A DNA stretch of 64,000 bases from Hepsetus odoe (Eukaryota; Chordata; Actinopteri; Characiformes; Hepsetidae), in assembly GCA_017165825.1 (NCBI GenBank), contig CM029369.1, positions 15,773,994 to 15,837,993 of the forward strand, given 5' to 3'. Positions within the stretch are counted from its first letter, which is position 1, and the number at the start of each line of letters is the position of its first letter. Both the position numbers and the translations under genes were made by a program. The notes beneath the pieces are model-generated. The model was not told where the DNA came from, ran no database searches, and worked only from the letters and a program-made list of their open reading frames with translations. Positions 59,349 through 64,000 of this stretch are shown one piece after another.

Positions 59349-62294
59349 CTGTAGGTAAAGAGAAAGAAAGAGGAAAAAAGACAAATGAATGCCTATCCCT
59401 TGTTAGCCTCAATTACCCTCCCATCCGTCCCCCAGGAGACATGTCCGTTCTGACCAGCAGAGTATTTATTCAGCTGCACTACTCTCATGGCACGATCAAA
59501 TTAAACAAACAGTGAAAGCCTCTCCTCTCAGTAGATCAGACTCATCCTCCAAATGGCTAAGGCTGGCGCAGTTGCTGGGGTAACTGAGAAAAGTTCCCTA
59601 CACTGGGAGGCCATTTAAGCTCCAATCCCTGTCCTGCTGATGGTATAAGGATGCCAGTGGGTGGTGGTGTCTCACATGTCGATATCTTCCCCATCATTTC
59701 TATGTGTTTTATTTCACTGACAGGCATCTTCAACATGGAAAGGAAAACACAAATGGCTTCTATTATCTGTCAAGCATCATCCGAATGAAATCCAATATTT
59801 TTGATGTGTTTGTGAGCTGTGAAAAGATTATAACCTCAATTCTCCCGACACGCTGCATTGCTACCCATTTCCCTCACTCAAGTTTTGCATTTGCAGGCTA
59901 TGAGAATGTATATAGCTGTGCCATTTGTTTTTCTTTCTATTTTTATTGTATATTTTAAGTTGCATACATTTTTGGAATAAGTGAAAAAGGGCAATATACT
60001 GCCACATCATCACTGTCTCATTAAGATCTTGGATCTTTTTTTTTAAATCTAAATATCATTACTCAAGTCAGAACATTGTATCTCAAAAATGAAAAAAAAA
60101 AAAAACATGCAAAAAAAAAAAATCTGTTTGATGGAACAGCATATTTTTAACATTTTTCACAATGAATCTTAGACAGTTTCTGTTATTATTATGATAATTG
60201 ATAATATGATATTTATCAGACACTAATTTATCTTTAAATTCTAAGGCCACATGTATTTTTCAATCATTATAAAAACTAATTATTAAGAAAAAAAAAAACA
60301 GAGACACAAAATTATTTTCTAACAGCTACAAGCTGTCTTTTGAATTGTTCAAAAACAAAGATGGTCTGATGGCTTGAGTAAAGTCAAGCTAAAATTAATT
60401 ATCTATTTTTTCCCTGTAAAATGAAAAGAAAAGGTTTTAGTCTGACAGTGATGATATGATTGTTAAATACTATATTTAAAGATAAAGTTATGTGCCTTAC
60501 TTTAACTATATTTCTCAGTCTACTTACAGTACTGGAAGCTAAAAAGTGAGAAAGCTTATATTCAGATAGTAGCTACTTCCTTTCCCAATCCACAAACCCA
60601 AAGCAAGGGGAGGGTGGGGGAAAGACTGGTGGAAATACTCAAGTCCTCAAAGAGGAGGGTGAATCTAGGACAAAATGGCTGTCTCCTTCTGGATGTATAA
60701 ATCATGAGCACTATAGTGCACCATAGAAGAGAGAAGGTGAGTGTCTACAAAGACACCCTCTTTCTACTATCCTGACAAGCTCTTTGACATCTCTCTGTAT
60801 TTAGCTCTCCTTGGCTCCATCGCTGTTTGATTGAGCGAAGCTCTTGCAGGCACAAAGAGAACAAAGGCTGCCATCGATGTACAATAAACGCATAATCACA
60901 GCTGACATGTGGGGCACTCAGCATGGCGCCCATGGCTGGGATTAATCACTATGCCGCTCACTCCCTCTGACGCGCTGGCCAGTAAACATTCAGCCTGGAC
61001 AAACGACAAGCACACCGAGATTCACTGAAAGGGACACGTAAGTATACTTTTTTGTGGACAAATTAATTCACTCAACACAAAAAATTCAAACGCAAATCTT
61101 CATGACATGGAGATGGAGCACTGCAAGCCTTTACATTTCAACCTCAAGCAATTGCTGTACTTCAGCTCATAAGAAATGATAAAAAGTGGAACTGCTATGC
61201 CCTGGCAAACTGTGCGCATCTGAAGTTAAAAGGAGAGAAAATCAGTCAATATCAGATTCCAGTGCAAAACTCAGAAACTGGGGCCACACCTGAGAGACAG
61301 CCAAACAGCTGGCTGTTCCTTTACAGTAGACCAGTTCCTAATAACTGTAATAAAGATATCTGCTTATGTCAGATAATGGCAGCTCACATCCAGCTCCATT
61401 GGTTCCAATTTAAATTTCTCAATGAGCCGAGCCAAAGTCTCAAATTGAGCCGAGCGGGGGAATTTGAGAGAAGAAAATGAGATGGCTACCTTCGTGAATC
61501 AAATTCTCCAGCTGCAGGAGCAGGAAATGATAGCCAAAGACACCACCCACCCACCTATACTACATTAAGCGCTCCCTCTCAGCCCTATAACAGCCTGCAC
61601 GCATACTGTTACTCAGCTTATTAATAGCAGTTCCTCTGTCTGTCCATGGAAGCAAACAACACAAGTCAAAGCAGGTAAATCAATACAAAGGAGAGACAAT
61701 AATCTAGGATCACAACCACAGGCTGCCCATGGGCATTCATTGTCCAGATAAATCATCCTTGCACCAATAATTATGGTTTTCCTTTCATAATTACAAGGCA
61801 TCTATATTGAACACGTCAGCAGCAGGAAAAGAAGGAAACCTTTACAGTAACTAACTATACGGAGACGACCCCCAAAAGCCTATGTTAATATGGTCAAAAT
61901 GCATTCTGTTTTAGGAGTACATCAGCATATTAGCACTTTAAAGAAAAAAACAAACAAAAACAAAACAGTGATTAACATATAGTTGCAAACCGTCACTGGT
62001 AAATTGATTAAGAATTAAAAATGAAAACAGTGAGAGGACCATATGACTCTCACAAGACAAGAGTTTTTCTCAGCTTTCAATGACCTTCACCCTTCTCAGG
62101 TAGCTAATTAAATCTGTTATTAAATTAAAATGGGAATCAGTGGACTCAGGTGGTACAACACCTCAGAAGCGCAGTCCAAGGGGACGGGGCATGCTGAGGC
62201 CTGGCTTTATTAAAAGCTGATTGTGAGTGTGTGGGACACATGGTGGAGTTGGGGATTATTTTCAAAGGATTTCAGAGCAGAGTAGAGGACATCT

Positions 62295-62296
<2 letters not shown>

Positions 62297-62329
<33 letters not shown>
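62297..62329. repeat. GT microsatellite
   Basis: About 16 uninterrupted GT units. Confidence 0.95.
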
Positions 62330-62333
<4 letters not shown>

Positions 62334-63822
62334 TGCCTCAGAACGCCACTTATCCCCCACCTCAGCCCAGGCTTTACCCACCCTTTCAGCTGGTCAGCCG
62401 AAGAACACACTGTTCACTGGAGAAACTGCAAAAATCATATCAAATTTCCAATGTCAAACACCACCGACCTCTCCAAAATAAATAAATGTATGTTATCTCA
62501 TGATTGATGGTGCTTGTAAAAGCTGAAGTGCATATATGAAATGTTATGTGTTCTTTTCAAAGGCCATGTTTCTCTTAGTACATAAAATGGCAGTTTTGTA
62601 ATATGAGATTGAAAACAACCCTGAAAAGTCACTTAATTTTTGTTTCACGACAAAAAAGTCAACGTAAATAGGCTGTAATTAGAAGGTTTTAGAAATTTTT
62701 ACAACAATCATCCCAGGTCCCACCTACAGTAGCCTGGTGCTAATGAAGTATTAAACTCTGGAATATGAATAATTCAGCTCATGTCTCAGTGTGTCTGCTG
62801 TCCCAGACGCCTCTCTTTTTTGTTTTTTGTTTTGCTCGCTTTGCTCCCAACACCAAGCACCCAGCAGCCGCTCTCTGCTCCTAACCGGCCTGTAGCACGT
62901 TGCAGGCCTCGAATGCACTATTTTTACCATGAGCACGTGTGTCAGCAGATTTTCGGCACCTCTGAAAGGTACCATTGCTCACAAAACACTGGTCTTCCCA
63001 CTGGGGGCCTAATGCTCCTCCACACCCCACAACAAGCACTCACTCTAAAAATACAGAGTCCCATCAAGACTGTGCATCACTGATCGCTACAGGCAACGCT
63101 GTGCTTGTTTGTGTGCATGTGCCTTAAAAAAAAGCAGTTGATCAAAGCTCAGACTATGGTGCACGTTTGCCGTGTTAATTCATTTTAGTTTAGTACAAGA
63201 AATACTTATCTGTAGCATATAAACTGGATCACATACTGCCTTAGACAAGCTAACCCACATATGCTCAAGTATGCAAGACGAAATAAGAATTGAAATGTTA
63301 GTCCCACAGGTTTGACCGAGCTGGGCTTCACTTACACAGGACCTGCTAAATGGCAGAAAAAATTCATTTGCTTCTTAAAACAGAAGTATGTTTCACTAGG
63401 CAGTCTGCCCAGATTAAAGAAAAGATAGGAAAAAGAGTCCCTGCTTTTTTCTCCCATGTGTTGTTTATTATGAAGGAAAACATCAATCTGGCATGAGACC
63501 TGCTCATTGTTCTGCAAGTAGTTATGAACATTTGCCAGCATTTATACAATAAACTTCAAACGGGGCCCGATGAAGATCTATGTTTTCAACAATTTAAACT
63601 GTTATGTCGTTATTTGCCATGCAAAGCCCATCGCTGAGAAGATGGAAAAGTGGAAATCACGCAATAAAATGATACAGCTCTGAATAGACCCTGAAAAATT
63701 AAAACCAGAGTGAAAAAGAAAATAGAGAAGACAAAATGGACAAAGGTTTTGCGCTACGAGCTGCGTTTACATCCCAACGATGTTTTGTAAAAAAGAAAAA
63801 AAGAAAAAAAGAAAATTAATTT

Positions 63823-63862
<40 letters not shown>
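63823..63862. repeat. Compound TA then CA microsatellite
   Basis: Ten TA units followed by ten CA units, preceded by an A/G-rich aaaaaag repeat from about 63789. Confidence 0.9.
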
Positions 63863-64000
63863 TTTCCAGATCCATGTTAAAATCTCATCTCTGAGATGCA
63901 AAGCGCTTCAAAAAGTTTTTAAAAATCAATATTTTTGTGAATTATAATGTAACTTTTCTCACTTTATTAATATTTTTATTTCTCTAAAGCAACTCGAGCG

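Larger units (their letters stand above)
59349..64000 (-). other. epha3: epha3 intron 1 (partial)
   Basis: I searched the minus strand for a short exon encoding Met plus a hydrophobic signal peptide ending in a donor with phase 1 and found none. Exon 1 and the promoter probably lie beyond 64000. The stretch holds a GT microsatellite (62297-62329), a TA/CA repeat (63823-63862), poly-A runs near 60090-60120 and GC-richer patches near 61380-61500 and 62790-62990. Confidence 0.7.

Noticed and set aside
60745..60933. Candidate epha3 exon 1 starting MGAMLSAPHV
   Set aside because: Lacks a hydrophobic signal peptide and a phase-1 donor that would supply the G needed by exon 2.

Overview
This is vertebrate genomic DNA, almost certainly from a teleost fish. 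It carries one protein-coding gene, on the minus strand: an EphA-class receptor tyrosine kinase that I identify as epha3. Twelve coding exons are visible. They run from 59348 down to 63 and correspond to exons 2-13 of the usual vertebrate EphA gene, counting the signal-peptide exon as 1. All eleven internal introns use GT-AG, all exon phases join without a frameshift, and no exon contains a stop, so the gene looks intact. The first exon (start codon and signal peptide) was not found in 59349-64000. The rest of the kinase domain, the SAM domain and the C-terminus lie beyond position 1. The visible exons encode about 752 residues.

Layout in order of transcription (high to low coordinates): partial intron 1 (59349-64000); exon 2, mature N-terminus; intron 2 (6.2 kb); exon 3, ephrin-binding domain and start of the cysteine-rich region; intron 3 (30.9 kb); exon 4, cysteine-rich/EGF-like part; exons 5-7, two fibronectin type III domains; exon 8, transmembrane helix; exons 9-10, juxtamembrane region with the two regulatory tyrosines and the first half of the glycine loop; exons 11-13, kinase N-lobe, hinge, catalytic loop, DFG and activation-loop tyrosine. 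The last stretch, 1-62, is the start of the next intron.

The non-coding sequence holds fish-type mobile elements, nearly all in intron 3. There are several tRNA-derived SINEs (24.7, 28.9, 33.9, 36.8 and 42.2 kb, with a fragment at 3.6 kb) and a 5'-truncated SINE tail at 32.3 kb. A 38-bp LINE tail lies at 31.0 kb and an internally deleted LINE at 42.6-43.5 kb. Three defective Tc1/mariner-like transposons lie at 41.3, 47.0 and 49.9 kb; the first carries a SINE inserted inside it. Long CA/GT, AT and GA microsatellites occur throughout. The SINE and Tc1 families resemble those I associate with otophysan fish (characins, catfishes); that is a tentative inference.

No second host gene, tRNA, rRNA, CRISPR array or novel system is supported. 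The items most worth a second look are a possible soluble-receptor isoform made by read-through of the exon 7 donor, small retrotransposon insertions with clear target-site duplications, and several GC-richer intronic blocks that could be conserved enhancers.
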